Of a DNA stretch of 64,000 bases, positions 25,271 through 33,004 are shown piece after piece. The notes below the pieces were generated by a model. The model saw only the letters and a program-made list of their open reading frames with translations, made no database searches and was not told the DNA's origin. A program made the translations under genes and the position numbers. The DNA is from Prevotella sp. (GTDB lineage Bacteria > Bacteroidota > Bacteroidia > Bacteroidales > Bacteroidaceae): positions 62,001-126,000 of the forward strand of contig JAGCDO010000029.1 in the NCBI GenBank assembly GCA_017651265.1. Reading direction: 5' to 3'. Positions within the stretch are counted from its first letter, which is position 1; each line of letters begins with the position of its first letter.

Positions 25271-27016
25271 ATGAAACTATATAAAATTTCCTTAGCTGTT
25301 CTGATGGGTGTCGCTACGCTTTCTTCTTGCGACAGTGAGCTGGATGTAACGAATCCTAACCAGCAGACAGCAGCTACCTTCGGCTTCTCAGCTGATGATC
25401 TTGAGGAGAACGTGATTGCAGCCTACAACCATATCCGTATGGAAGGTACTTATGCCCGTGTAGGCTATATGCTCGATGTTTGTCGTGGTGATGAGGTATG
25501 GAACTCCTCACAAGTTTGGTACATGCCTTTCGATGATCTGAATGTTGCTTTCACCGATGAGATCGGACAGTGGTCTTGGCGTGACTGGTACTATACCATC
25601 AACGTAACGAACTTCACCCTTTCCCGTTGTGGCGAAGACAATAGCGCACTCAACGAACAGATGAGGCGCATCAAGGGACAGATGCTGTTCCTGCGCGGTC
25701 TGGCTTACTATAACCTGGCTGGTTACTATCAGAATCCCATTCTGATTACCGATTATGCCACTTATTCTACCCTCGATGGTCTTTATGGCACCAACAGCAC
25801 CTACGATGAGGTTTGGGACCAGGTGGAGAAAGACTTTGCCGAGGCTATGACACTGCTGCCCAGTCGTGATGCTGGCGGTGAGTGGGCAAAGGGTCGTGCC
25901 ACCAGTGGTGCTGCAGCAGGTTTCTATGCTCGCGCCCTGATGATGCGCCACAAGTACAGCGATGCACTGGCCGTTCTGAGGAACATCATCAATGGTCAGT
26001 ATGGCAGCTATAAGCTGATGGCTAACTATGGCGATAACTTCCGTGAGGGAGCTGCCTACGAGAATAACGACGAGAGCTTGTTCGAGGTTCAGTATCTGGA
26101 CTTTGGTACACAGGGTACCGACGATGAGTGGACACCTGTGAACACCAGTCCGAATGCTACTCAGGGACATGCTATCGAGAGTAACTTCGGTCCTGGCGAC
26201 TTCGGTGGATGGGCTGACCTCTCTGCTTCTCCTTGGCTCTACAACCTGTTCAAGGCAGAAAAGACCACCAATGGAACACTTGACCCACGTCTCTACTGGA
26301 CCATCGGTACCTACGAGACCGACTGGGACGGATTTGAATATGGTAATGTGTGCTACGCTACTCCGATGACAGCCGATGCACCTGTTGTTACCAATAACAA
26401 CTACGGAGGACTGCCCGTGGCCAAGAACACCAATTTCCGCACAGGTATCTACGACAAGGTGGTGACGGGTCTGCATTGCGGTATCAACCTTCGTCTCATG
26501 CGCTACAGCGATGTACTGCTCCGTGCCGCCGAGTGTGAGAACGAGATCAACGGTCCTACCCAGCAGGCTATCGACTGGATCAACCAGGTGCGTAATCGTG
26601 CAGGCTTGGCTAGTCTGAAGCTCGCCGATTTCAATAGTAAGGATAAGCTGTTCGAGCAGATTGCCAACGTGGAGCGTCCGAAGGAATTCGGCTGTGAGTA
26701 CGGACGTGGCTTTGACCTCATCCGTTGGGGATTCTTCTACGACAACGGTCGTCTGCAGCAGCTCAAGGAGCACGGAACCTTCCGTCGCACCAACGACAGG
26801 TCAAGAGTGAAGGAGGCTGTAAGCTATAGTGGAATCGCTGCCGGCGATACCGAGCTGAAGAGCTCTTACGACACATGGATCCAGGGTCATGAGTTCTTCC
26901 CCATCTATCAGGGAACACTGAACGACAACCCCAACCTTGTGGGCAACTCGGCTAACAACAGTACCAGCAATGCCGACAAGCTTTACGGACCCGTACACCC
27001 CGTTGTGGGCCTCTAA
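25271..27016 (+). CDS. SusD/RagB-family glycan-binding lipoprotein (PUL 1)
   Basis: A 581-residue lipoprotein (lipobox TLSSC near residues 16-20) of the SusD family, forming the lid of the neighbouring SusC barrel. TPR-type helices (QMLFLRGLAYYNLAGYYQ, AAAGFYARALMMRHKY) and the C-terminal RYSDVLLRAAECENEI and WINQVRNRAGL segments are typical. It is 52 bp after susC, hence the same operon. The start at ATG 25271 is preferred over TTG 25262. Confidence 0.95.
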   Translation: MKLYKISLAVLMGVATLSSCDSELDVTNPNQQTAATFGFSADDLEENVIAAYNHIRMEGTYARVGYMLDVCRGDEVWNSSQVWYMPFDDLNVAFTDEIGQWSWRDWYYTINVTNFTLSRCGEDNSALNEQMRRIKGQMLFLRGLAYYNLAGYYQNPILITDYATYSTLDGLYGTNSTYDEVWDQVEKDFAEAMTLLPSRDAGGEWAKGRATSGAAAGFYARALMMRHKYSDALAVLRNIINGQYGSYKLMANYGDNFREGAAYENNDESLFEVQYLDFGTQGTDDEWTPVNTSPNATQGHAIESNFGPGDFGGWADLSASPWLYNLFKAEKTTNGTLDPRLYWTIGTYETDWDGFEYGNVCYATPMTADAPVVTNNNYGGLPVAKNTNFRTGIYDKVVTGLHCGINLRLMRYSDVLLRAAECENEINGPTQQAIDWINQVRNRAGLASLKLADFNSKDKLFEQIANVERPKEFGCEYGRGFDLIRWGFFYDNGRLQQLKEHGTFRRTNDRSRVKEAVSYSGIAAGDTELKSSYDTWIQGHEFFPIYQGTLNDNPNLVGNSANNSTSNADKLYGPVHPVVGL

Positions 27017-27063
27017 ACAAAGGTAAGTAAGTATAATAGTAACATAGTAAAAAAGATACAATT

Positions 27064-28989
27064 ATGAAATACAATAAATTAGCAACTGTCCTTTGTTCAG
27101 CCGCCTTAGGGCTAATGGCTCTGACGAGCTGTGAGGGCGGTGACCTGTTCGGCATTAACTCTCCCGACTGGCTGTCGTCAAAGGCTGACTCCATTGCTGC
27201 TGAGAAGGCAAAGAACCAGGGCGGCGATGAGATCATCGAAGGCATGCAAGAGGATGTCTATACCATCGGTGCTACCGACTTCAGTACGGGATGGTGGGCA
27301 CAGTTCTCTAAGTATTATCAGGTTCGCGAAGGCGAGAAGTGGATTGCACAGTTCAATCTGAACATCAATCCCAGTGCCACGAATACGTATAAGAACTTCG
27401 CCATGATTATCTGTAACGACGAAGATCGCGGCGCTGCTAACTATAAGGAGTATGGAGCTATCCGCTACGACTTTCAGCCCAGCGGAAACTCTGAGTGGGG
27501 TGATTATATCGACCGCAGTCTGGCTGCGAGCGATCTGGAATTCCAGACCGATACCGACACGGGTGTTGACAAGTTGGGCGGTAAGGTGACACTGACCGTT
27601 GACCGCACGGAAGGCGGACTGGTGGTTACCATGACCAACGGAACGATCACAAAGACCTATACACAGAAGTCGTCGCTGGTCAACCTCAATGCCGATGTTT
27701 CGAACACAACCATCCGCTGCTTCCTCGTTCCCGAGGGTTCTTACATCAACTTCCTGGGTTCTACTGTTGAACCCATCGGCGGATTCACTTCAAAAGAAGA
27801 CAAGCAGCCACTATCTATGACACTCAACGGCGTACCTAAGAAGGTGCTCCAGGGCACATCATTAGAGGATGCCTTTGCCAATGTAACCGCTACGATCCAG
27901 TTTGAGCAGGAGGTTTCAGCAGTTGTTAAGTATGCTGACCTTACCTTCCAGGCTGTTCCTAATATGAACTCACTGGGTAAGAAGACCCTCATTGCTGCCT
28001 ATGCCAAGACCTTCAAGGGCGAGGCTGCCGCTGCACCGGTCATCGGAACAGCAGAGTTCGAGGTGGTTGACAAGCTTTACACTTCAATTGGTGCTACCGA
28101 TAACTCTACCGGTTGGTGGGGCGCTCACTCTGAGAACATCAAGGTTGGACCAAACGAGACCTTTGTTTCTACCTTCACCAACTACACCTCTGGTGCTAAC
28201 AACTGGAACAACTTCGTGATTGTTCTCTGCAAGGCCGATAACTCGGAGTATGCAGTGGTACGTGCTGACAACTATGGTTGGGGTGCAGGTTATGACGGAA
28301 ATGCCAATCTGGAGCTCAGCGGTGGCCAGTCTGACTGGGGCGCATGGCTCGCTGCCATGGATGGTGCCAAGGTAACCACTTATATAACGAACAATGGCGA
28401 TGGCACTGCCGATGTCAAGGCGGTGATGGTTGGCAACGACGGTAATACCTATCTGCAGGAGTACAAAGGCATCAACACTGTTGATCCTAACGACTTCTAC
28501 TTCCGCTATACCGTTGACGGCTGTCATCTTGAGTTCGACGAGGTGCTGGGCGAAGAGGACAACTCTACAGGCTGGTGGGCCGCTCACTCTCAGGACATCA
28601 AGGTTCCTGCAGGTAAGACCTACACCACTCGCTTCAAGAACTTCACCAACGGCGCTAACAACTGGAATAACTTCCTCGTTGTTCTTACCCGTGAGGACAA
28701 TAGTGAGTATGCTGTTCTCCGTGCCGATAACTACGGCTGGGGCGATAGCTACGATGCTTGTACGCCAAGTGGCGGACAGAGCGACTGGGGCGCATGGCTC
28801 TCTGCTATGGACGATGCAGTTGTTACCGTATCGGTAACCAACAACGGATCATCTGCCGACGTCAAGTGCGTTATGGTAGGCAACGACGGTATAACCTATT
28901 ATCAGGATTACATCGGTCTGAGTCCTATCGACGGCAGTAACTTCCGTTTCCGCTTCACTACTGAGGGTGGACACCTAGTATTTGAATAG
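27064..28989 (+). CDS. Surface glycan-binding lipoprotein with repeated modules (SusE/F position)
   Basis: A 641-residue lipoprotein (lipobox ALTSC) in the SGBP position of the PUL. It contains a diverged module at about 75-235 (IGATDFSTGWWAQFSKYYQV), a linker domain (about 240-335), and two closely similar modules at about 340-495 and 497-641, each with STGWW.AHS, TNGANNWNNF, DNSEYAVLRADNYGWG, GGQSDWGAWL and VMVGNDG. The conserved tryptophans and aspartates suggest carbohydrate-binding faces. I do not recognise a named CBM family. Probably captures arabinan at the cell surface for the GH43 enzymes encoded next. Confidence 0.8.
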   Translation: MKYNKLATVLCSAALGLMALTSCEGGDLFGINSPDWLSSKADSIAAEKAKNQGGDEIIEGMQEDVYTIGATDFSTGWWAQFSKYYQVREGEKWIAQFNLNINPSATNTYKNFAMIICNDEDRGAANYKEYGAIRYDFQPSGNSEWGDYIDRSLAASDLEFQTDTDTGVDKLGGKVTLTVDRTEGGLVVTMTNGTITKTYTQKSSLVNLNADVSNTTIRCFLVPEGSYINFLGSTVEPIGGFTSKEDKQPLSMTLNGVPKKVLQGTSLEDAFANVTATIQFEQEVSAVVKYADLTFQAVPNMNSLGKKTLIAAYAKTFKGEAAAAPVIGTAEFEVVDKLYTSIGATDNSTGWWGAHSENIKVGPNETFVSTFTNYTSGANNWNNFVIVLCKADNSEYAVVRADNYGWGAGYDGNANLELSGGQSDWGAWLAAMDGAKVTTYITNNGDGTADVKAVMVGNDGNTYLQEYKGINTVDPNDFYFRYTVDGCHLEFDEVLGEEDNSTGWWAAHSQDIKVPAGKTYTTRFKNFTNGANNWNNFLVVLTREDNSEYAVLRADNYGWGDSYDACTPSGGQSDWGAWLSAMDDAVVTVSVTNNGSSADVKCVMVGNDGITYYQDYIGLSPIDGSNFRFRFTTEGGHLVFE

Positions 28990-29022
28990 TTGATAATTGA
29001 TAGTTGACAGTTGAAAGTTGAC
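28988..29022 (+). repeat. Heptanucleotide tract filling an intergenic gap of the PUL
   Basis: Units AGTTGAT, AATTGAT, AGTTGAC, AGTTGAA, AGTTGAC. It begins in the stop codon of the glycan-binding gene and ends one base before the GH43 start codon, so it replaces the whole ribosome-binding region. The first 27 nt equal the tract within aguA at 8132. Confidence 0.85.
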
Positions 29023-29023
29023 A

Positions 29024-30808
29024 ATGAAAAGGTATCTGAATATACTACTGTCTGCACTGGTTCCTATGAGTGCAATGGCCTACATGCTGAATCGCGTCAG
29101 CGTACACGACCCGAGCATTGTGTGGGAACCAGTGTCCCAGACGTACTACATCTTCGGTTCCCATCGGGCTGCTGCCAAGACAGCCGACTTGATGAGCTGG
29201 TCGGCTTTTCAGGCTCCCTGGGCTACATCTTCCAGTAACAATGCAGCTAACAGCGCCGCCTTCACCACACCGCAGGTGACAAAGATCAAGAAGGGTGGAG
29301 TAGAGTACGACTTCAACTTCAATGCGTTTAATTGGTCGAAGCGTGGCAATACGGGCTACAGTGTTGATGGAAACATGTGGGCGCCCGATGTGATATGGAA
29401 CAAGGTTCTGAACAAGTGGTGCATGTACCTGAGCGTCAATGGCGACAACTGGTATTCGAGCATCATTCTGCTCACGGCCGACAACATCGAAGGACCTTAT
29501 CTGTACCAGGCCCCGGTGGTGATGAGCGGTTTTCATACCGGTAGTGCCTATAAGGATTCCGACCTGGAGCTGGTCATCGGCACACAGTCGTCTCTGCCCG
29601 AGCGCTATGCGGTGGGTAGCAGATGGGGCACTCGCTATCCGAACTGTATCGACCCCTGTGTGTTCTACGACGAGCAGGGCAAGCTGTGGATGTCGTACGG
29701 CTCATGGAGCGGTGGTATCTGGATGCTGGAACTGGATGAGAATACGGGGTTGCGCGACTATGACGTGGAATATACGCTGACGGGTTCGGGCGACGGTATT
29801 ACCATCGATCCTTACTTCGGTAAGAAGATCGCAGGTGGATACTATGTATCGGGCGAGGCCAGCTATATTGAGTATATTGGTGGTTATTACTACCTGTTTG
29901 TTACCTATGGCGGACTGGCTGCCGGTGGTGTGGCCAACGACTATAACAACGGTGGTTACCAGATGCGTGTGTTCCGCTCGGAGAATCCCGACGGACCCTA
30001 TACCGACTCGCGTAACAACAGTGCTGTATTCACATCGTATCTGGTGAACTTCGGTGCGAAGGAGAACGATAACAACCGCGGTGTCAACATCTTCGGTGCC
30101 TATACGTCGTGGGGAAACACGGCTAGGGGCAACAATGGCGAGCGCTCGCAAGGGCATAACTCCATTATCGCCGCCGAAGACGGTCGTACCTATCTGGTTT
30201 ATCACACCCGTTTCCAGAACTGGGGTGAGGCTCATCAGGTGCGTGTCCATCAGGTGTTCCAGAGCAAGAACGGATGGCTGGTGGCTGCTCCCTTTGAATA
30301 TACTGGCGAGCAGGTGACGAATGCCGATATTGCTACTAGCCAGCAGATTGCTACCGACCATATTGCGGGTAAGTACAAGTTGCTGATTCATCGCTACAAG
30401 TTGGATCATACCAAGAAAGAGACAGCAGAGCCTGTTGACATCGAACTCAAGACAGATGGCACCATAGCTGGAGCTACAACAGGTACGTGGAAGGTAGAGG
30501 AGGGCACATCCTACGTCACCTTGAAGATAGGTAATACCTATTATCATGGTGTGATGGTGGAGCAGACCTTGGAATCTACCGACACGAAGGTGGCTGCGTT
30601 CACTGCTGTGGCGGCCAATACTGGCGAGACCGCCTGGGGCTACCAAACCGAAACGGCCACAGGCATCGTTGGAGTGACTGTTGATGATAACTATCAACTG
30701 TCAACTGTCAACTCTCAACTCCCAACCTACGATCTCCAAGGTCGTCGCGTAAACAACAATTCTAAAGGATTTATCATCCGAAACGGTAAGAAATACATAG
30801 CTAAATAG
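29024..30808 (+). CDS. GH43 endo-alpha-1,5-L-arabinanase, AbnB-like
   Basis: A 594-residue secreted enzyme (signal peptide MKRYLNILLSALVPMSAMA). The GH43 five-bladed propeller is clear: VHDPSIV with the base Asp near residue 29, NCIDPCVFYDEQG with the second Asp, and SGEASYIEYIGGYYYLF with the acid Glu. FGSHRAAAKTADLMSW, NGGYQMRVFRSENPDGPY, SQGHNS and HQVRVHQVF match the Bacillus AbnB type (GH43_4), including the C-terminal beta domain (about 440-545). The end (YDLQGRRV ... GKKYIAK) resembles a short secretion-system tail common in Prevotella. A heptamer tract is translated in frame just before that tail. Confidence 0.88.
   Translation: MKRYLNILLSALVPMSAMAYMLNRVSVHDPSIVWEPVSQTYYIFGSHRAAAKTADLMSWSAFQAPWATSSSNNAANSAAFTTPQVTKIKKGGVEYDFNFNAFNWSKRGNTGYSVDGNMWAPDVIWNKVLNKWCMYLSVNGDNWYSSIILLTADNIEGPYLYQAPVVMSGFHTGSAYKDSDLELVIGTQSSLPERYAVGSRWGTRYPNCIDPCVFYDEQGKLWMSYGSWSGGIWMLELDENTGLRDYDVEYTLTGSGDGITIDPYFGKKIAGGYYVSGEASYIEYIGGYYYLFVTYGGLAAGGVANDYNNGGYQMRVFRSENPDGPYTDSRNNSAVFTSYLVNFGAKENDNNRGVNIFGAYTSWGNTARGNNGERSQGHNSIIAAEDGRTYLVYHTRFQNWGEAHQVRVHQVFQSKNGWLVAAPFEYTGEQVTNADIATSQQIATDHIAGKYKLLIHRYKLDHTKKETAEPVDIELKTDGTIAGATTGTWKVEEGTSYVTLKIGNTYYHGVMVEQTLESTDTKVAAFTAVAANTGETAWGYQTETATGIVGVTVDDNYQLSTVNSQLPTYDLQGRRVNNNSKGFIIRNGKKYIAK
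30693..30727 (+). repeat. Heptanucleotide tract near the 3' end of the GH43 gene
   Basis: Units ATCAACT, GTCAACT, GTCAACT, CTCAACT, CCCAACC, the complement of the AGTTGAC-type tract. It encodes YQLSTVNSQLPTY in frame between the C-terminal domain and the DLQGRRV tail. Confidence 0.8.
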
Positions 30809-30812
30809 TCAT

Positions 30813-31862
30813 ATGAGGACATCAGTTATAACGCTGATGCTGTTCGTCTTGGGTACCACGGTTACGGTGCAGGGGCAACAGCATCCCAGGAGGAGTTTGT
30901 CCTTTACCACGGACACGCCAATGGTTCATGACCCCGTCATGGCCTACGAAGATAGTACTTATTATTTATTTGCTACAGGAATGGGCATTCAGCAGATGAC
31001 ATCGAAGGATCGTCAATCGTGGACCGTCTTGAGGGAGCCGGTAATGACGGTTATCCCTCAGTGGGCGCACGACTCAGTACCGGGCTTCACACAACATGTT
31101 TGGGCTCCCGATATCATCCGCTGGCGTGGTCGTTGGTGGATGGCCTATAGCTGCTCCACCTTCGGCAGGAACGGTTCGGCCATCGGTCTGCTGTCTGCCC
31201 GTTCACTATCTTATCCCATCTGGAACGATGAGGGCTGTATTGTTACTTCCCGCGAGAATCGTGACAACTGGAACGCCATCGATCCTAACTTCGTCATCGA
31301 TGATCAGGATCAGCCGTGGATTGTCTGGGGCTCGTTCTGGGATGGTATTCAACTGGCACGCCTGGATACAACCATGCATATCGCCAAGGGGGAGAAGCCA
31401 CGCACCATTGCCCGTAGGTATAATCTGAATAGTAAGGATGCCAAGGCTGCTCTGCCCATCAATCCTAATCCTCCCAAGAATCCCACATCCGATTACGCAG
31501 GACCTAACGCCATCGAGGCCCCGTTTATCTTCAAGCACGATGGTTGGTATTATCTGTTTGTGTCGTGGGATTACTGTTGTCAGGGTTCCAAGAGCAACTA
31601 CCGGGTGGCAGTGGGCCGCAGCAGATCTGTAGAGGGTCCATACCTCGACCGCAAGGGTATCGACATGCGCTATGGCGGAGGTAATCTTTTCCTCGAAGGC
31701 GACAAGACAAACTATGAGGCAGCCGGTCATTGTGCCGTGTATCACCTCGACAACCAAGACATCTTTATCTGTCATGGCTACAGCGTTGCCCAACAGGGCG
31801 CATCGGTCTTGATTCAACGTCCCATCCGCTGGACGAATGATAACTGGCCCGAATTGCAATAA
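30813..31862 (+). CDS. GH43 arabinanase, compact single-domain type
   Basis: A 349-residue secreted GH43 enzyme (signal peptide ending VTVQGQ). Catalytic segments are MVHDPVMAYEDSTYYLF (Asp base), WNAIDPNFVIDDQ (Asp) and NAIEAPFIFKHDGWYYLF (Glu acid). HVWAPDIIRW, DNWNAIDPNF and the absence of a C-terminal domain fit endo-acting arabinanases of GH43_5. It starts 4 bp after the previous gene, is the last gene of the PUL and is followed by a strong terminator. The pair would cut linear arabinan, but no alpha-L-arabinofuranosidase for side chains is seen here. Confidence 0.88.
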   Translation: MRTSVITLMLFVLGTTVTVQGQQHPRRSLSFTTDTPMVHDPVMAYEDSTYYLFATGMGIQQMTSKDRQSWTVLREPVMTVIPQWAHDSVPGFTQHVWAPDIIRWRGRWWMAYSCSTFGRNGSAIGLLSARSLSYPIWNDEGCIVTSRENRDNWNAIDPNFVIDDQDQPWIVWGSFWDGIQLARLDTTMHIAKGEKPRTIARRYNLNSKDAKAALPINPNPPKNPTSDYAGPNAIEAPFIFKHDGWYYLFVSWDYCCQGSKSNYRVAVGRSRSVEGPYLDRKGIDMRYGGGNLFLEGDKTNYEAAGHCAVYHLDNQDIFICHGYSVAQQGASVLIQRPIRWTNDNWPELQ

Positions 31863-31888
31863 AACTCAAGTTAATGAATAATGTCTCC

Positions 31889-31917
31889 AGCCCCCTCTCT
31901 CATGAGGGGGCTTTTTT
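31889..31917 (+). terminator. Intrinsic terminator of the arabinan-type PUL
   Basis: AGCCCCCTC (31889-31897) pairs with GAGGGGGCT (31904-31912), loop TCTCAT, followed by a T run to 31917. Confidence 0.9.
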
Positions 31918-31989
31918 GTGGTTTTCGTTTCCTGTCACAGAAGTAGCATGTAACAAACGTTTGGTATATGAAATGCCGTAATGTCGGGA

Positions 31990-32020
31990 TTGCTGGTGTC
32001 TCAAAACCTCCGTACCTTTG
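31990..32020 (+). promoter_or_regulatory. Promoter of the peptidase/SusCD operon
   Basis: TTG 31990-31992 and TACCTTTG 32013-32020, spacing 20 bp, 51 bp before the first gene. No other clear promoter is seen until 42.9 kb, so 32072-42275 may be one transcript. Confidence 0.7.
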
Positions 32021-32071
32021 CACCGTCGAAAACGACATAGATATAAGTTAAACAAATAAACGTGTGAAATT

Positions 32072-32971
32072 ATGAGAAAGAAAGTCATTCTGAATGTAAA
32101 GGAGGCAAAGAGTAAGGTAACCGCAGTATTGTTAACATGCTTGATGTGGCTCCCTATGATGTCTCTGGCGCAAAACCTGCAGATTAATGTTAGCGATGCT
32201 CAGTTCACTCGTCAGATGATGGAACGACTCATTAAAGAATATAATAAGGTAAATCCAGAGTTTACCGCAACTGTTGTGGACACTCGTGAAAAGGCAGATG
32301 CCTCGGTGAGTCTCTCTGGACAGGACGAGGTGAATAGTATCGGACGCTTCGCTATCCTACCCATTGCTAACTCTGAGAACGAACTGCTACACAATAAAAA
32401 GGTGGTTAAGGGTTTGAGTAATAAACTGATGCATCAAATCTTCGTAGAGCGTGATCTCCTGGAAGAACTTGATGATGAGGAGGATGGTGAGAAACAGTTG
32501 CCGGGCACCGTCTATTCGCTGACGGGTAGTCACGCCATCACGACAACTTTGGTGGCTCGGGATTTGAGTATCACCCCCAACCGTGTGAAGGGTAAGAAGA
32601 TCCTGGGCAGTGAAGAGAATCTGATCAGTGCCGTGAAGAGTCATCAGGATGCTATTGCCTTCAATGTGGCCAGTCTTGCATATGACAGCAACACCCATCA
32701 GCCTATCGAGGGACTGACCGTATTGGCTACCGATCTGGACGGCAACGGGCGCATCAGCGACGAGGAGCGACAGGTGATCGGTAATCTCGACCAGTTGACA
32801 GACTATCTTGATAAGCTGCCGCACACGGGTCTGCCCACAGGCAGTATCAGCATCAAGACCGAAAATCAGGAGCTGCTCAGATTCGTTGATTGGGCCTCGA
32901 CAGAGGGACAGGGCTATCTGTCTCCTTACGGATTCCTGAAAGCCAATAAAGCACTGACGGCTCTTAAGTAA
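32072..32971 (+). CDS. PstS-like periplasmic substrate-binding protein with an EF-hand loop
   Basis: A 299-residue secreted protein (signal peptide ending MMSLAQ after a long charged N-region). The overall pattern (FAILPIANSENEL, TGSHAITTTLVARDL, KILGSEENLISAVKSHQDAIAFNVASLAYD) resembles phosphate-type binding proteins of the PBP_like family. About residues 223-234 read DLDGNGRISDEE, a complete 12-residue EF-hand calcium loop. It is the first gene of the operon encoding a carboxypeptidase, SusCD and an S9 peptidase. There is no ABC transporter nearby, so it may bind something else or act as an accessory. Confidence 0.6.
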   Translation: MRKKVILNVKEAKSKVTAVLLTCLMWLPMMSLAQNLQINVSDAQFTRQMMERLIKEYNKVNPEFTATVVDTREKADASVSLSGQDEVNSIGRFAILPIANSENELLHNKKVVKGLSNKLMHQIFVERDLLEELDDEEDGEKQLPGTVYSLTGSHAITTTLVARDLSITPNRVKGKKILGSEENLISAVKSHQDAIAFNVASLAYDSNTHQPIEGLTVLATDLDGNGRISDEERQVIGNLDQLTDYLDKLPHTGLPTGSISIKTENQELLRFVDWASTEGQGYLSPYGFLKANKALTALK

Positions 32972-33004
32972 AGCATTAAATCTTCATTCTTAAAGATCAA
33001 TGAA

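Noticed and set aside
25508-26773. A 421-codon minus-strand frame opposite susD
   Set aside because: It is an antisense shadow of a highly biased coding sequence; susD is unambiguous on the plus strand.
32072-32971. Phosphate uptake system based on the PstS-like protein
   Set aside because: No pstC, pstA, pstB or phoU is adjacent; the neighbours are peptidases and a SusCD pair.
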